Positions 10,205 to 20,210 are shown, counted from the stretch's first letter. The stretch is 64,000 nucleotides of DNA from Thalassolituus maritimus (GCA_913019975.1 CAJWBH010000014.1:1-64000), one strand, 5' to 3'. Program-made: numbers and translations. Notes: generated by a model not told the origin, from the letters alone.

Positions 10205-11557
10205 ATGCAGAATCTATACGGGCGCGGTAAAGCCAGTGCCATAACACCGCGTCATGCGGCGACACTTGCTGTGGCTGCGGTCATGTCAGGGCAGTCTCTC
10301 AATCAGGCGATTCCTTCGCTCGAAGATCGCATCGAAGACAGCGAACGGGGTTTCTTTCGCGACCTGACGTTAGGCAGCTGTCGCTGGTACTTTCGGCTCA
10401 ATGCGCTGACTAAGATGCTGTTGAAGAACCCTTTTCCCGAGGAAGATCAGGACCTTCACGCTCTGATGATCGTCGGGCTTTATCAGCTGGTGATTCAAGG
10501 CAAAGCGCCTCATGCAGCAGTACATGCCACAGTCGATGTCTGCGAAGAGATGGGCAAGGGCTACGCAAAGCCGGTCATCAACGCCTGCCTGCGCCGTTAT
10601 GGCCGGGAGTATGAGAGCTTACTGCCACTGCTGGAAGACAACCCTGTAACGGCAACCAGTCACCCGAAATGGCTGGTCAAAATGCTGACCAAAGCCTGGC
10701 CTGAACAATGGCCGCAGATCCTCGATGCTAACAATGAGCGCGGCCCGCTATGCCTTCGTGTGAATCAGCGTCACGTCAGCCGGGATGAGTATCTACGGCG
10801 TTTACAGGAAGCCGGTATTGAGGCCACCGCAGGTGAACACAGCCGCTCAGCGATTTACCTTGAGGCATCGTGCGATGTCACTACGCTGCCGGGGTTTGCC
10901 GATGGTGATGTCAGCGTACAGGACGAAGCTGCGCAGCTGGCAGCACAGATACTGGCGCCAGCAGATGGTGAGTGCGTACTCGATGCCTGTGCTGCTCCGG
11001 GTGGTAAAAGCGCTCACCTGCTTGAGTCTGCAGACATACGCCTGATGGCGGTGGATACCGATGAAGCCCGACTTGAGCGTGTGCACGAAAACCTTGAACG
11101 TCTGCGACTGAGTGCGGATATCGCCTGCGTCGATATGTGCTCGGACGAACCCTGGTGGGAAGATTACTGCGGCGATGAGCCGGGTTTCGATGCCATTCTT
11201 CTGGATGTACCATGTTCAGCAACGGGCGTGATCCGCCGCCATCCGGATATCCGCATGCTGCGCCGCCGCGAAGACATTGCGCAGTTGGTTGAAGTGCAGG
11301 CCGATATTTTAGAGCGCGCCTGGCAGATGCTGAAGCCGGGCGGACGCTTGCTATACGCTACCTGCTCGGTGCTGCCTCAGGAAAATAGTGAGCAGATTGT
11401 ACGTTTTGTTGATGTGCATCCGGATGCAACGCTCGTTACACTGGACAATGACTGGGGAATCGCCTGCATTGCCGGGCGGCAGTTATTTCCGACGCCTCGT
11501 GGACACGACGGCTTCTACTACGCGCTCTTGCACAAAACTGCAGACAATAACTGCTGA
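10205..11557 (+). CDS. rsmB: 16S rRNA (cytosine-967-C5)-methyltransferase
   Basis: Methylates C967 of 16S rRNA using S-adenosylmethionine. The 450-residue protein has an N-terminal NusB-like RNA-binding domain (about 1-140) and a C-terminal Rossmann methyltransferase. The SAM loop is LDACAAPGGKSAHLLE. The two cysteines of the m5C mechanism are in DVPCSATGVIRRHPDIR and YATCSVLPQEN. It is the third gene of the def-fmt-rsmB-trkA-trkH series, an order conserved in many gammaproteobacteria. Confidence 0.96.
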   Translation: MQNLYGRGKASAITPRHAATLAVAAVMSGQSLNQAIPSLEDRIEDSERGFFRDLTLGSCRWYFRLNALTKMLLKNPFPEEDQDLHALMIVGLYQLVIQGKAPHAAVHATVDVCEEMGKGYAKPVINACLRRYGREYESLLPLLEDNPVTATSHPKWLVKMLTKAWPEQWPQILDANNERGPLCLRVNQRHVSRDEYLRRLQEAGIEATAGEHSRSAIYLEASCDVTTLPGFADGDVSVQDEAAQLAAQILAPADGECVLDACAAPGGKSAHLLESADIRLMAVDTDEARLERVHENLERLRLSADIACVDMCSDEPWWEDYCGDEPGFDAILLDVPCSATGVIRRHPDIRMLRRREDIAQLVEVQADILERAWQMLKPGGRLLYATCSVLPQENSEQIVRFVDVHPDATLVTLDNDWGIACIAGRQLFPTPRGHDGFYYALLHKTADNNC

Positions 11558-11581
11558 AGGCAGACGGGACTCTGAGCTGAT

Positions 11582-12955
11582 ATGAAGATTATTATCCTTG
11601 GCGCCGGACAGGTCGGGGGAACACTGGCAGAAAACCTCTCCAGTGAGAAAAACGATATCACCATTATCGACACAGACACCGATCGCCTGCGCGAACTGCA
11701 GGACCGTATCGATGTTAAAACCGTTTATGGTCATGGTTCGTTTCCGCACGTGCTGCGCGACGCCGGGGCCGATGATGCTGACATGCTGGTGGCGGTCACG
11801 AATTCTGACGAGACCAATATGGTCGCGTGTCAGGTGGCGTATACGCTGTTCAGAACCCCCACCAAGATTTCCCGTATTCGCTCCAACGCTTACCTTAAGC
11901 AGACCGACCTCTTCAATGTTGATGCCTTCCCGATTGATGTACTGATTTCGCCAGAGCAGGTAGTGACAAAGTACATACGCCGCCTGCTGGAGTTTCCGGG
12001 GGCACTGCAGGTACTCGACTTTGCCGACGGTAAAGTTCAGCTGGTCGCTGTTAGGGCCTATTACGGTGGCCCTCTGGTCGGTCAGGCGATCTCAACACTC
12101 AAAGATCACCTACCTAATGTGGAAACACGTGTAGCTGCGGTGTTCCGTCGCAATACCGCCATTGAGCCCAAGGGTGATACCGTCATCGAAGCCGACGATG
12201 AGGTGTTCTTTATTGCGGGTCGTGAGCACATTCACACCGTGATGAGTGAGTTGCGTCGTGCGGAAGACTCATACAAACGAGTCATCATTGCTGGTGGCGG
12301 TAACATCGGTTACCGGCTCGCTAAAGCGCTGGAGAAACGCTACCGGCTGAAAATAATCGAGCACAACCCTGAGCGTGCGCGCTACCTGAGTGAAAATCTC
12401 GACCGCACCGTTGTCCTGCATGGCAGTGGTACGGATAAAAGCCTGCTCGAAGAAGAGAATATTGAGAATACCGACGTCTTCTGTGCCCTGACCAACGATG
12501 ACGAGGTGAATATCATGGCCTCGCTGTTGGCGAAGCGCCATGGCGCCCGTAAAGTGATGACCCTGATTAACAAAGCGGCCTACGTGGATCTGGTGCAGGG
12601 CGGCATGATTGACGTGGCGATCTCACCACAACAGGCAACCATCGGCAGCCTGCTGACGCATGTTCGTCGGGGCGATGTGGTTAATGTTCACAGCCTGCGC
12701 CGTGGCGCTGCTGAAGCCATCGAGGCTATCGCTCACGGTGACAGCATGTCATCTAAGGTGGTCGGGCGTCGTGTGGGTGAAATTAAATTACCGCCGGGCA
12801 CGACAATCGGTGCCATCGTTCGCGGCGATGACGTCATTATGGGACGCTCTGATGTCGTGGTTGAATCGGATGATCACGTCATTCTGTTTGTGATGGATAA
12901 ACGCCACATCGCCGATGTGGAACGACTCTTCCAGGTGGGCTTGGGCTTCTTCTGA
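11582..12955 (+). CDS. trkA: Trk system potassium uptake protein TrkA
   Basis: Cytoplasmic NAD-binding gating subunit of the Trk potassium transporter. The 457-residue length fits two tandem RCK modules. Each has a Rossmann loop ([15 protein letters not shown] at the N terminus and [15 protein letters not shown] near residue 235) and each is followed by a TrkA-C domain. It is adjacent to its channel partner trkH, which starts 1 bp after the stop, so the pair is probably translationally coupled. Potassium uptake fits the ectoine locus at the window end as part of osmoadaptation. Confidence 0.97.
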   Translation: MKIIILGAGQVGGTLAENLSSEKNDITIIDTDTDRLRELQDRIDVKTVYGHGSFPHVLRDAGADDADMLVAVTNSDETNMVACQVAYTLFRTPTKISRIRSNAYLKQTDLFNVDAFPIDVLISPEQVVTKYIRRLLEFPGALQVLDFADGKVQLVAVRAYYGGPLVGQAISTLKDHLPNVETRVAAVFRRNTAIEPKGDTVIEADDEVFFIAGREHIHTVMSELRRAEDSYKRVIIAGGGNIGYRLAKALEKRYRLKIIEHNPERARYLSENLDRTVVLHGSGTDKSLLEEENIENTDVFCALTNDDEVNIMASLLAKRHGARKVMTLINKAAYVDLVQGGMIDVAISPQQATIGSLLTHVRRGDVVNVHSLRRGAAEAIEAIAHGDSMSSKVVGRRVGEIKLPPGTTIGAIVRGDDVIMGRSDVVVESDDHVILFVMDKRHIADVERLFQVGLGFF

Positions 12956-12956
12956 T

Positions 12957-14405
12957 ATGCACTTTACTGTGATTGCCCGGGTACTGGGCATCTTCCTGAT
13001 GTTGTTCAGCCTGACCATGCTGCCGCCTATGGTTGTATCCATGTGGTACGACGATGGCGCTACCGAAGCCTTCAGCGTCGCTATGTCTCTCGTTCTTGGG
13101 ATCGGCTTCTTCAGCTGGTTGCCATTTCGCGGTGTTAAAAAAGAACTCAAAACCAGAGACGGATTTATCGTCGCAGCCTTGTTCTGGCTGACGCTGGGTC
13201 TGGCAGGCACATTACCTTTTATGCTCGCCGAAAACCCCGGCCTGAGCTTTGCCGATGCCTTTTTCGAATCCCTCTCGGGCTGGACAACCACCGGTGCGAC
13301 GGTGATGACGGGCCTCGAATATCTGCCGAAATCGATCCTCTGGTATCGTCAGCAACTGCAGTGGCTGGGCGGCATGGGGATTATCGTTCTGGCCGTGGCT
13401 ATTCTGCCGATGCTCGGTATTGGTGGCATGCAGCTGTTCCGCGCTGAAATGCCGGGCCCTCTGAAAGACTCGAAACTTACTCCGCGTATCACTGAGACTG
13501 CGAAAGCGCTCTGGTACATCTACCTGTCGCTGACCATTGCCTGCGCACTGGCTTACTGGCTCGCGGGTATGAACACCTTTGATGCCATCGCGCACAGCTT
13601 CTCGACGGTCGGTATCGGGGGCTTCTCAACCTATGACGCGTCCATGGGGCACTTCGACAGCGCACTGATCGAAGCCATTGCCATGTTCTTTATGCTGGTG
13701 GCGGCACTTAATTTCTCGCTGCATTTCTATGCCTGGCGGTACAAAACCGTGCGCCATTACTTCGTTGATTCCGAAGTGAAGTTCTTTCTGTTCGTCATGT
13801 TTGGTGGTGCATTACTGACCGTCATTGCACTCTGGATGACGGATACCTATGACTTTGGTGGCGCGGTTCGCTACGGCTTATTCGAGCTGGTGTCGGTTGC
13901 CACGACGGCTGGCTTCGGCACTGCTGACTTCTCGGTCTGGCCGGTATTCCTGCCTGTACTGCTCTTTATGATGGCATTCATCGGTGGCTGTGCGGGTTCG
14001 ACCGGTGGTGGCATGAAAGCCATTCGTATCCTGTTGGTATTCAAACAGGGCCTGCGCGAGATTCATCGACTGATTCACCCCAATGCCATCATTCCGGTTA
14101 AGCTCGGCAAGCAACCGGTAGCCGACCGGATTCTGGAATCGGTCTGGGGATTCTTCGCGCTCTATGTGGTCACCTTTATGGTGATGATGCTGGCTTTGAT
14201 GGCGACCGGGCTGGATCAGGTCACCGCGTTCTCAGCCGTTGGCTCCTGCCTCAATAACCTCGGCCCGGGGCTTGGCGAGGTCTCTGCGCACTACGGTAAT
14301 ATCTCCGATACCGCTAAGTGGATTCTGGCCCTGACCATGCTGCTCGGGCGTCTGGAGATTTTCACTTTACTGGTTCTGATTACCCCGAGTTTCTGGCGGA
14401 GTTGA
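12957..14405 (+). CDS. trkH: Trk potassium transporter membrane subunit TrkH
   Basis: Integral-membrane pore of the Trk K+ uptake system. The 482-residue protein has many hydrophobic segments and four selectivity-filter loops, one in each pore repeat: TTTGATVMTG, STVGIGGFST, ATTAGFGTAD and SCLNNLGPGLG. The ATG at 12957 directly after the trkA stop was chosen because it gives the usual N terminus (MHFTVIARVLGIFLM); an upstream ATG at 12915 inside trkA is unlikely. It partners TrkA. Confidence 0.97.
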   Translation: MHFTVIARVLGIFLMLFSLTMLPPMVVSMWYDDGATEAFSVAMSLVLGIGFFSWLPFRGVKKELKTRDGFIVAALFWLTLGLAGTLPFMLAENPGLSFADAFFESLSGWTTTGATVMTGLEYLPKSILWYRQQLQWLGGMGIIVLAVAILPMLGIGGMQLFRAEMPGPLKDSKLTPRITETAKALWYIYLSLTIACALAYWLAGMNTFDAIAHSFSTVGIGGFSTYDASMGHFDSALIEAIAMFFMLVAALNFSLHFYAWRYKTVRHYFVDSEVKFFLFVMFGGALLTVIALWMTDTYDFGGAVRYGLFELVSVATTAGFGTADFSVWPVFLPVLLFMMAFIGGCAGSTGGGMKAIRILLVFKQGLREIHRLIHPNAIIPVKLGKQPVADRILESVWGFFALYVVTFMVMMLALMATGLDQVTAFSAVGSCLNNLGPGLGEVSAHYGNISDTAKWILALTMLLGRLEIFTLLVLITPSFWRS

Positions 14406-14881
14406 TGTTGAAAGTTAGGGACAGGGATATGCCTTCTAAGATCAGGTTGCAACGTGTCAGTGATCAGCGTTTGTTCATTGCAATCGCTGCTGTCGTTCCC
14501 TTGTTCTTTATCACTTTAGCTTATGTTGAACAGGGCTGGAGTTTGTTTGACCCGAAAGGACAGATTTGCATAGCTGTGTCAGCTCTCCTTTTGACCGCCT
14601 ACTGGTGGCTACCTTCAGGCTTCTTCCCGAAATCACACAGGGAATCGATTGAGGTTGATCAAAAGAGCCTCCAGATTGTGCGCGGAAAACAGGTATGGAG
14701 AGGGAATTTTAGTGATTGGCAGGCGTTCAAGGTTGAAATGGTTGTCAGTCAGCTCGGTTATAACTGTTGCTTGATTTTCTACGGACGTGAGGGGAAGGAA
14801 TTCAGCTTCTACTTCCGTAACTTTATGGCATCAGAGATTGAAAGGTTTCTGAAGGACACTCCTCTCCGTAAATGGCAATGA
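14405..14881 (+). CDS. Small membrane protein of unknown function
   Basis: Encodes 158 residues from the ATG at 14405, which overlaps the trkH stop (TGATG) and has GGCGGAG just upstream; an alternative start is 14429. Two hydrophobic segments (LFIAIAAVVPLFFITLAYV and ICIAVSALLLTAYWWL) are followed by a soluble beta-rich stretch of about 85 residues (SIEVDQKSLQIVRGKQVWRG onward) resembling bacterial PH-like domains in pattern. Translational coupling suggests a link to the Trk operon, but no family is recognised. A+T content is higher than in trkH. Confidence 0.65.
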   Translation: MLKVRDRDMPSKIRLQRVSDQRLFIAIAAVVPLFFITLAYVEQGWSLFDPKGQICIAVSALLLTAYWWLPSGFFPKSHRESIEVDQKSLQIVRGKQVWRGNFSDWQAFKVEMVVSQLGYNCCLIFYGREGKEFSFYFRNFMASEIERFLKDTPLRKWQ

Positions 14882-14890
14882 ATTGATAAG

Positions 14891-15289
14891 CTAAACCCAA
14901 TTTTCTACTCGTAGACCAGGAACCCGTTGAAACTCACGCTCGTTATTGGTCACAACGATAAGACCGAGAGAGCGGGCATGCCCTGCGATCATTTGATCGT
15001 ACGGGCCGATAGGACATCCACTACGAGCAAGTTCAGCCCGGATCTGCCCGACGTGCTGCGCAGCGTGCGCGCCAAAGTCCAGAACTTCCAGTCGGCTCGC
15101 AAACGATTCGACAACTTTCAGATTACGCTCGGGATTGGTAGATTTTTCCGCACCGTATAACAATTCCATCAGGGTGATAGAGGATATTGCCATCTGCCCA
15201 TCGTGTGCATTGAATCTTTCCCGGACCTGCTCAGGTTTGTTTTTAATTGTGTAGATCACGATATTAGTATCGAGCAGATACTTTATCAT
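14891..15289 (-). CDS. vapC: VapC-type PIN-domain ribonuclease toxin
   Basis: A 132-residue PIN-domain protein, the toxin half of a VapBC module that cleaves specific RNAs, often tRNA. The acidic metal-binding residues are visible in YLLDTNIVIY (Asp7), ITLMELLYGAE (Glu) and GPYDQMIAGHAR (Asp), with the C-terminal VTNNEREF motif. Its start overlaps the vapB stop by one base. It faces the end of the trkH-linked gene in a short accessory block. Confidence 0.93.
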   Translation of the reverse strand: MIKYLLDTNIVIYTIKNKPEQVRERFNAHDGQMAISSITLMELLYGAEKSTNPERNLKVVESFASRLEVLDFGAHAAQHVGQIRAELARSGCPIGPYDQMIAGHARSLGLIVVTNNEREFQRVPGLRVENWV

Positions 15290-15519
15290 CAGAAGTCCTC
15301 TCGCGATTGCTCCCTCGGTTGTTCACGCTCAGACATAAAGTCATCCGTAGCGCGCAAACCTTCAAACCAACTATCCCAGCTCTCACCAACTGGAGTGATG
15401 ATGCGTGCGTTTCCGACAGAAAAGATATTCACCTTTTTCACATCGTCCGCAAACTCAAGAGCTCTAGGAATTCTTATCGCTTGATTCTTGTTGTTCGAGA
15501 ATATGGATGCTTCTGCCAT
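15289..15519 (-). CDS. vapB: VapB-type AbrB-fold antitoxin
   Basis: A 76-residue antitoxin with an N-terminal swapped-hairpin AbrB-like DNA-binding domain (FSNNKNQAIRIPRALEF, then VNIFSVGNARIITP) and a charged C-terminal tail that would wrap VapC. It overlaps vapC by one base, as usual for such modules. A dyad about 55-75 bp upstream of its start is the likely autoregulatory operator. Confidence 0.9.
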   Translation of the reverse strand: MAEASIFSNNKNQAIRIPRALEFADDVKKVNIFSVGNARIITPVGESWDSWFEGLRATDDFMSEREQPREQSREDF

Positions 15520-15573
15520 AAAACTAGCCTCACTATACAGAAGGTTGGTTCAGTTAATATGATATTCGATTCA

Positions 15574-15594
15574 GTATATGTCAACAGCATATAC
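15574..15594 (-). promoter_or_regulatory. Inverted repeat, candidate VapBC operator
   Basis: GTATATG-TCAACAG-CATATAC is a perfect 7 bp inverted repeat with a 7 bp spacer. It lies in the 99 bp between vapB and the next gene, 55 bp upstream of the vapB start. VapB-VapC complexes usually bind such AT-rich dyads to repress their own promoter. Confidence 0.55.
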
Positions 15595-15618
15595 CTGGTG
15601 GGATTGATGCTCCGCTGA

Positions 15619-16452
15619 CTAGCGAACGCTGCCGCTGCCTTTAGGAGCGCGGGGTATTTGGTTCAGACGAAGCTTCACCAGGGCATACCCAAACAGATAC
15701 AGGGTCGCGATCAGAAGTGCGGCGGCAGTACCCAGCTGCAGTCCAAGTAAGGGATAAATCTGAGTGACCGAGACGACGTAAATCACCATAGACACCAGAC
15801 CCTCAGGGTACTGTTTGACTGTTGCGGCGACAACGGGCGCACCGTAGCTTAGTTGCAATACGATGAGTGTCGGGAAAAAACTAACCGGAAACGCTGCCAA
15901 TAAGCCCGCCTGTGAGGGGGAAAGCCAGTGCGCCAGCGCGGTAATCCCGAGTACGCTGATGGTAGCCATGACCGCACGGAACAGAATCGCTGGTGCCGGA
16001 CGTTGCCAGAGGTTGTCGCTGTTCAGTGCGACTTTGGCGTCAGGTACAGACCGGAGAAGCCGGCTTGCTGCGGCGATAAGAGTCAGCATAATCAGCGCGT
16101 TCTGCCACCAGTTGGCGTTCCAGTATTGTAGCGGCGCAACCGTCGTCAGAAATGCGCTGAGCGCCAGCAGTGCAGGGATCAATACGTGTCTTGGCCGGTG
16201 CCAGCGACGGCTTGCGTATAAGTAGCTGATGGCCAGTGCCAGGCTGCCTGTCAGTCCAATCAGAGTATGTGTCGCGCCTTCCGCTGCGAAATCAGAGCCC
16301 AGTTCAAACCCCATAAAGTAGAGAGTGATAGCACTACCCAGCGGGAAGCCGGCCAGTACGCCCGCCCAGGCGGGGCCATAGCGCCGTGCGACAACGGCCA
16401 GCATAACGACCGTTAGAAACGTAACCAGTATCTTCGTGAGTAAGAGCAGCAA
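15619..16452 (-). CDS. Polytopic inner-membrane protein with internal repeat
   Basis: A 277-residue protein with about eight hydrophobic segments and no recognised catalytic motif. The two halves look homologous: WAGVLAGFPLGSAITLYFMG near residue 30 corresponds to QAGLLAAFPVSFFPTLIVLQ near residue 183, the mark of an inverted or tandem duplicated transporter-like fold. No family name can be given with confidence. It is a lone minus-strand gene between vapBC and a DUF6160-type gene. Confidence 0.7.
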   Translation of the reverse strand: MLLLLTKILVTFLTVVMLAVVARRYGPAWAGVLAGFPLGSAITLYFMGFELGSDFAAEGATHTLIGLTGSLALAISYLYASRRWHRPRHVLIPALLALSAFLTTVAPLQYWNANWWQNALIMLTLIAAASRLLRSVPDAKVALNSDNLWQRPAPAILFRAVMATISVLGITALAHWLSPSQAGLLAAFPVSFFPTLIVLQLSYGAPVVAATVKQYPEGLVSMVIYVVSVTQIYPLLGLQLGTAAALLIATLYLFGYALVKLRLNQIPRAPKGSGSVR

Positions 16453-16691
16453 AAGGAGAACCTCAGACGTAATTCCGCGATGATAGCTGACGCTCAGAGT
16501 AGTGTCAGGTGAAGATCAATACAGTAAAACGGGCCATATAGAGGTGTTTGTTATCTTATCGGGTCACTTTGGCGCACCCTGACTAAACTCGCTGGCGAGG
16601 CCGTTTAACGGGGCATATTCTGGTTCCTGCAACAGTAGCCAGAGGGATGCGGTACTGGCTTATTCTCGCGAACGACGCAGGGATAAGAACA

Positions 16692-17531
16692 ATGATAATA
16701 AAACCAACCGTAAGTCTGGTGGCACTCCTGCTACCAATGTCAGCACTGGCTGAACTGCAATCTCTTGACGAATATGCCATGAGTACAGTTTCCGGGCAGT
16801 CCGGGATCAGTATTGAAATGGAAGCTCAGATGGATATCGGTGAAATCATTTATACCGATGAGGGCTCTCTCGCAATTACTGAGGTCTTTCTTGGTGGTGC
16901 TGACCGTGATGATCTGTTTGTCGAAGGTTATACCGCAGCCAATGGCGGTACCCCTTTTATTCAGAATGTGTCCTCGCTTCTCGATGACCTGAAGTTGGAT
17001 ATCGATATCTCAGCAGAGGGCGAATTGTCGCTTAAATTTTTCCCGGTTGGTTTTGCCGCACCTGTGGATTTCAGCATCCGTACAGAAGCCTGGGAAATAC
17101 GCGATGCCGATGGTGCTCCCAAATTTACTCTGATTGATAACTTTAAGATGGACGGCATCTTTACCCAGTTATGGGCCAAAATTGGGTACGACGATGAACT
17201 CGGAACAGATCGTCTGAATCTGGAAATGATGATCGGCATCGATGATCTCGACTTTGATATGCCGGCACTTGGTCTGGCGATACGTGACTTCCGCATGACC
17301 CGCTCTGACTACGACGACAACCCTAATCTATTGAGTGCCAACGCGCAGATTGAGGCAGATATATACAGCGGCCAGAACTCCCAGGGCGGTGGTGCACTCG
17401 CAATCGATAATATCGGGATGAATGCGGATATCACTGTTGGGTCCATTCAGGTAGGTGGACGCTCAATCGGTTCAATGAAAGTCGATAACCTCAATATGGT
17501 TGGCGGCAGTCTGAAAATTTACGGCCACTGA
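16692..17531 (+). CDS. Exported DUF6160-type protein
   Basis: A 279-residue exported protein. The start at 16692 gives a clear signal peptide (MIIKPTVSLVALLLPMSALA). The mature N terminus LQSLDEYAMSTVSGQSGISI is the hallmark of the DUF6160/FilA-like group (sequence of the type L.elsdeeLs.VsGQaGi.i), seen in surface or pilus-associated proteins of Acinetobacter and marine gammaproteobacteria. The rest is acidic and rich in beta strands with repeated IDIS/IGIDDLDFD patterns. It is followed by a strong terminator, so it is probably monocistronic. The biochemical role is unknown. Confidence 0.7.
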   Translation: MIIKPTVSLVALLLPMSALAELQSLDEYAMSTVSGQSGISIEMEAQMDIGEIIYTDEGSLAITEVFLGGADRDDLFVEGYTAANGGTPFIQNVSSLLDDLKLDIDISAEGELSLKFFPVGFAAPVDFSIRTEAWEIRDADGAPKFTLIDNFKMDGIFTQLWAKIGYDDELGTDRLNLEMMIGIDDLDFDMPALGLAIRDFRMTRSDYDDNPNLLSANAQIEADIYSGQNSQGGGALAIDNIGMNADITVGSIQVGGRSIGSMKVDNLNMVGGSLKIYGH

Positions 17532-17553
17532 AACCCTCCACTCAGTGGGTTTT

Positions 17554-17587
17554 GCCAGCTTACCAGGGGCGGTAAGCTGGCTTTTTT
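17554..17587 (+). terminator. Intrinsic terminator after DUF6160-type gene
   Basis: GCCAGCTTACC and GGTAAGCTGGC form an 11 bp perfect stem with a six-base loop, directly followed by TTTTTT. Confidence 0.92.
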
Positions 17588-17708
17588 GTGTCTGGCCCTC
17601 TGTCTCTTCTTAGTTGCGAGTTGCCCCACTGATCAAGCTCTGTACAATGCCGGCTTTTCCGCCTGAGTTCTTCGGGTGCGTGTCTTAATAGTAAGTGAGC
17701 AGTTACTT

Positions 17709-19196
17709 ATGTTGAATACTCTGAAGCGCGAGTGGTTTTCAAACGTTCGCGGCGATCTCTTGTCGGGCACGGTCGTTGCTCTGGCTTTGATTCCTGAGGC
17801 CATTGCCTTTTCTATTATCGCCGGAGTCGACCCGAAGGTCGGCCTTTACGCGTCTTTCTGTATCGCGGTTATCATCGCCATTGTGGGTGGTCGTCCGGGC
17901 ATGATCTCGGCAGCAACGGGTGCAATGGCGCTGCTGATGGTGACCTTGGTAAAAGAGCACGGTCTGCAGTATCTGCTCGCGGCCTCGCTACTCTGTGGTG
18001 TGATTCAGATAGGGGCGGGCTTCTTAAAACTCGGAGACCTGATGCGTTTCGTGTCGCGGTCTGTGGTGACAGGTTTTGTGAATGCACTGGCGATCCTCAT
18101 CTTTATGGCGCAATTGCCTGAGCTGACGAACGTGACCTGGCATGTATACGCCATGACCGCCGCAGGTCTGGGTATCATCTACCTGTTCCCTTATGTGCCT
18201 AAAGTAGGCAGTTGGCTCCCGTCGCCGCTGGTGTGCATTCTTACCATGACAGCCGTTGCGATCTACTTTGGAATCGATGTACGTACCGTGGCTGACATGG
18301 GTGAATTGCCGGATACCTTGCCTATTTTCCTCTGGCCAGACGTACCGCTGACGCTGGAAACTCTGTGGATTATTCTGCCGTACTCGGCTGCTCTGGCGGC
18401 CGTTGGTTTGCTGGAGTCGATGATGACAGCCACCATCGTTGACGAACTCACCGATACCGACAGTGATAAAAACCGCGAATGTAAGGGGCAGGGTGTGGCT
18501 AACATCGGTTCTTCCTTGCTGGGCGGCATGGCAGGTTGCGCAATGATCGGTCAGTCGATCATTAACGTGAAATCCGGAGGACGTGGTCGATTATCCACCT
18601 TTGTTGCGGGTCTGTTCCTGTTGATTATGGTGGTCTTCCTTGATGAGTGGATCGGTCAGATTCCGATGGCCGCATTGGTTGCTGTGATGATCATGGTGTC
18701 GATTGGCACTTTCTCCTGGGAGTCGGTGATCAACCTTAAGAAACACCCGTTATCCACCAATATTGTGATGCTGGCCACAGTCTCTGTGGTTGTTGCGACG
18801 CACAACCTTGCACTGGGTGTACTCGTTGGCGTCCTGCTGGCATCCTTGTTCTTTGCTAACAAGATTGGCCGTTTCATGGTCGTGAAAAGCGAGCAGGATG
18901 CACCGGGCGAACGCACCTATAAGGTGATTGGCCAGGTGTTCTTTGCGTCGTCGGATGCGTTCAGTAAGTCATTCGATTTCCGCGAAGCGGCTTCTAAAGT
19001 CACTATTGATCTGACGCATGCCCATTTCTGGGATATTACGTCAGTATCTGCTCTGGATAAGGTGGTGATTAAGTTCCGCCGCGAGGGAGCAGAGGTCGAG
19101 CTGCTTGGAATGAATGAAGCCAGTGCCACGATTGTCGACCGTTTCGGTGTTCATGATAAGCCGGAAGAAGTCGAGAAAATGATGGCAGGTCACTAA
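17709..19196 (+). CDS. SulP-family anion transporter with STAS domain
   Basis: A 495-residue inner-membrane transporter of the SLC26/SulP family. The conserved signature region [20 protein letters not shown] near residue 17 and the GLYASF and ATGAMALL blocks belong to the transmembrane core. The last 100 residues form a cytoplasmic STAS domain ([20 protein letters not shown]). Substrates in this family include sulfate, bicarbonate and dicarboxylates, and the substrate here cannot be decided. The ATG at 17709 is preferred to an upstream GTG at 17676. It is followed 72 bp later by a universal stress protein gene, suggesting a functional pair. Confidence 0.9.
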   Translation: MLNTLKREWFSNVRGDLLSGTVVALALIPEAIAFSIIAGVDPKVGLYASFCIAVIIAIVGGRPGMISAATGAMALLMVTLVKEHGLQYLLAASLLCGVIQIGAGFLKLGDLMRFVSRSVVTGFVNALAILIFMAQLPELTNVTWHVYAMTAAGLGIIYLFPYVPKVGSWLPSPLVCILTMTAVAIYFGIDVRTVADMGELPDTLPIFLWPDVPLTLETLWIILPYSAALAAVGLLESMMTATIVDELTDTDSDKNRECKGQGVANIGSSLLGGMAGCAMIGQSIINVKSGGRGRLSTFVAGLFLLIMVVFLDEWIGQIPMAALVAVMIMVSIGTFSWESVINLKKHPLSTNIVMLATVSVVVATHNLALGVLVGVLLASLFFANKIGRFMVVKSEQDAPGERTYKVIGQVFFASSDAFSKSFDFREAASKVTIDLTHAHFWDITSVSALDKVVIKFRREGAEVELLGMNEASATIVDRFGVHDKPEEVEKMMAGH

Positions 19197-19268
19197 CAGG
19201 CCGCCATTAACAATCGGTGAGGTTCACGCGCTGGTTTCGCTGTCGAAAGAGAGTGAGAAGGAGTAACG

Positions 19269-20123
19269 ATGAAACAGATTACGGCATGTATTGATGCCTC
19301 CCCGGGTGCAATGGCGGTGGTGGATGCCGCTTCCTGGGTCAGCCAGCGCCTGCAACAACCACTGACTCTGCTGCACACTCTTGAGAAGGTCGATAAGAAT
19401 GCGGCTGACCTTAGTGGCAGCATTGGTTTTGGCAGCCGCGAGCATTTGCTGGAGCAGCTCACTGAGCTGGATGCTCAGCGTGCGAAGCTGGCGATTGAAA
19501 GTAGTCGTATCATGCTCGAGTCTGCAGAAAAGCGGGCGAAAGAGCACGGTGCTCAGGACTGCACTGTTCAGCAGCGTCACGGTCGTCTGTCGGAGGAAGT
19601 GCTGTCCCTCGTTGACGATACTCGTGTGCTGGTAATGGGACGTCAGGGGGAAGACCATCCGGACCCGACGGTTGCTACGCTGGGCAGTCAGTTGGAGACG
19701 GTACTCCGTTCAGTATCCTGTCCGGTGCTGATTACAACGGGCGTATCTTTTCGTACACCTACGCGCTTTATGGTGGCGTATGACGGCAGTGAAGCTGTCG
19801 AACGTGCGTTAGATGCGTACGCTGACAGCCCACTTCTGAAAGAAGCAGAGTGTCATCTGGTCATGGTCAACCACACCGATGCAGAGCATGTCGCTAAGTT
19901 TACGACTGCACAGCAACGATTGGAGAAAGCTGGCTTTAACGTGGTGACTCGTAAATGCGAGGGCGATGTCCTGTCGATTCTCAATGACTATCAGTTTCGT
20001 CATCAGATCGATCTGATTGTGATGGGCGCCTACGGCCACTCGCGTATCCGTCAGTTCTTCGTTGGTTCGCATACCCGCAATATGGTCAGCCACAGCAAAG
20101 TACCTATTCTGCTGCTGCGTTAA
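19269..20123 (+). CDS. Tandem universal stress protein
   Basis: A 284-residue protein made of two UspA domains. The first (about 1-150) has the usual start KQITACIDASPGAMAVV. The second begins near residue 158 with RFMVAYDGSEAVERALD and ends with the ATP-binding type loop MGAYGHSRIRQFFVGSHTRN. The GSHTRNMV phosphate-binding loop is intact only in the second domain; the first has VLVMGRQGEDH. It is probably co-expressed with the SulP transporter and ended by a terminator. Confidence 0.93.
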   Translation: MKQITACIDASPGAMAVVDAASWVSQRLQQPLTLLHTLEKVDKNAADLSGSIGFGSREHLLEQLTELDAQRAKLAIESSRIMLESAEKRAKEHGAQDCTVQQRHGRLSEEVLSLVDDTRVLVMGRQGEDHPDPTVATLGSQLETVLRSVSCPVLITTGVSFRTPTRFMVAYDGSEAVERALDAYADSPLLKEAECHLVMVNHTDAEHVAKFTTAQQRLEKAGFNVVTRKCEGDVLSILNDYQFRHQIDLIVMGAYGHSRIRQFFVGSHTRNMVSHSKVPILLLR

Positions 20124-20160
20124 CGTAGTCATGATAGAAGTGCTGCGCTGACAGAAAGAA

Positions 20161-20183
20161 AAGGGGCCATCGGCCCCTTTTTT
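20161..20183 (+). terminator. Intrinsic terminator after universal stress gene
   Basis: AAGGGGCC-ATC-GGCCCCTT forms an 8 bp stem with a three-base loop followed by a T-rich tract. It may also serve the convergent efflux operon. Confidence 0.9.
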
Positions 20184-20210
20184 ATTTTGAGTCTTATCTG
20201 ACAGCCTTCA

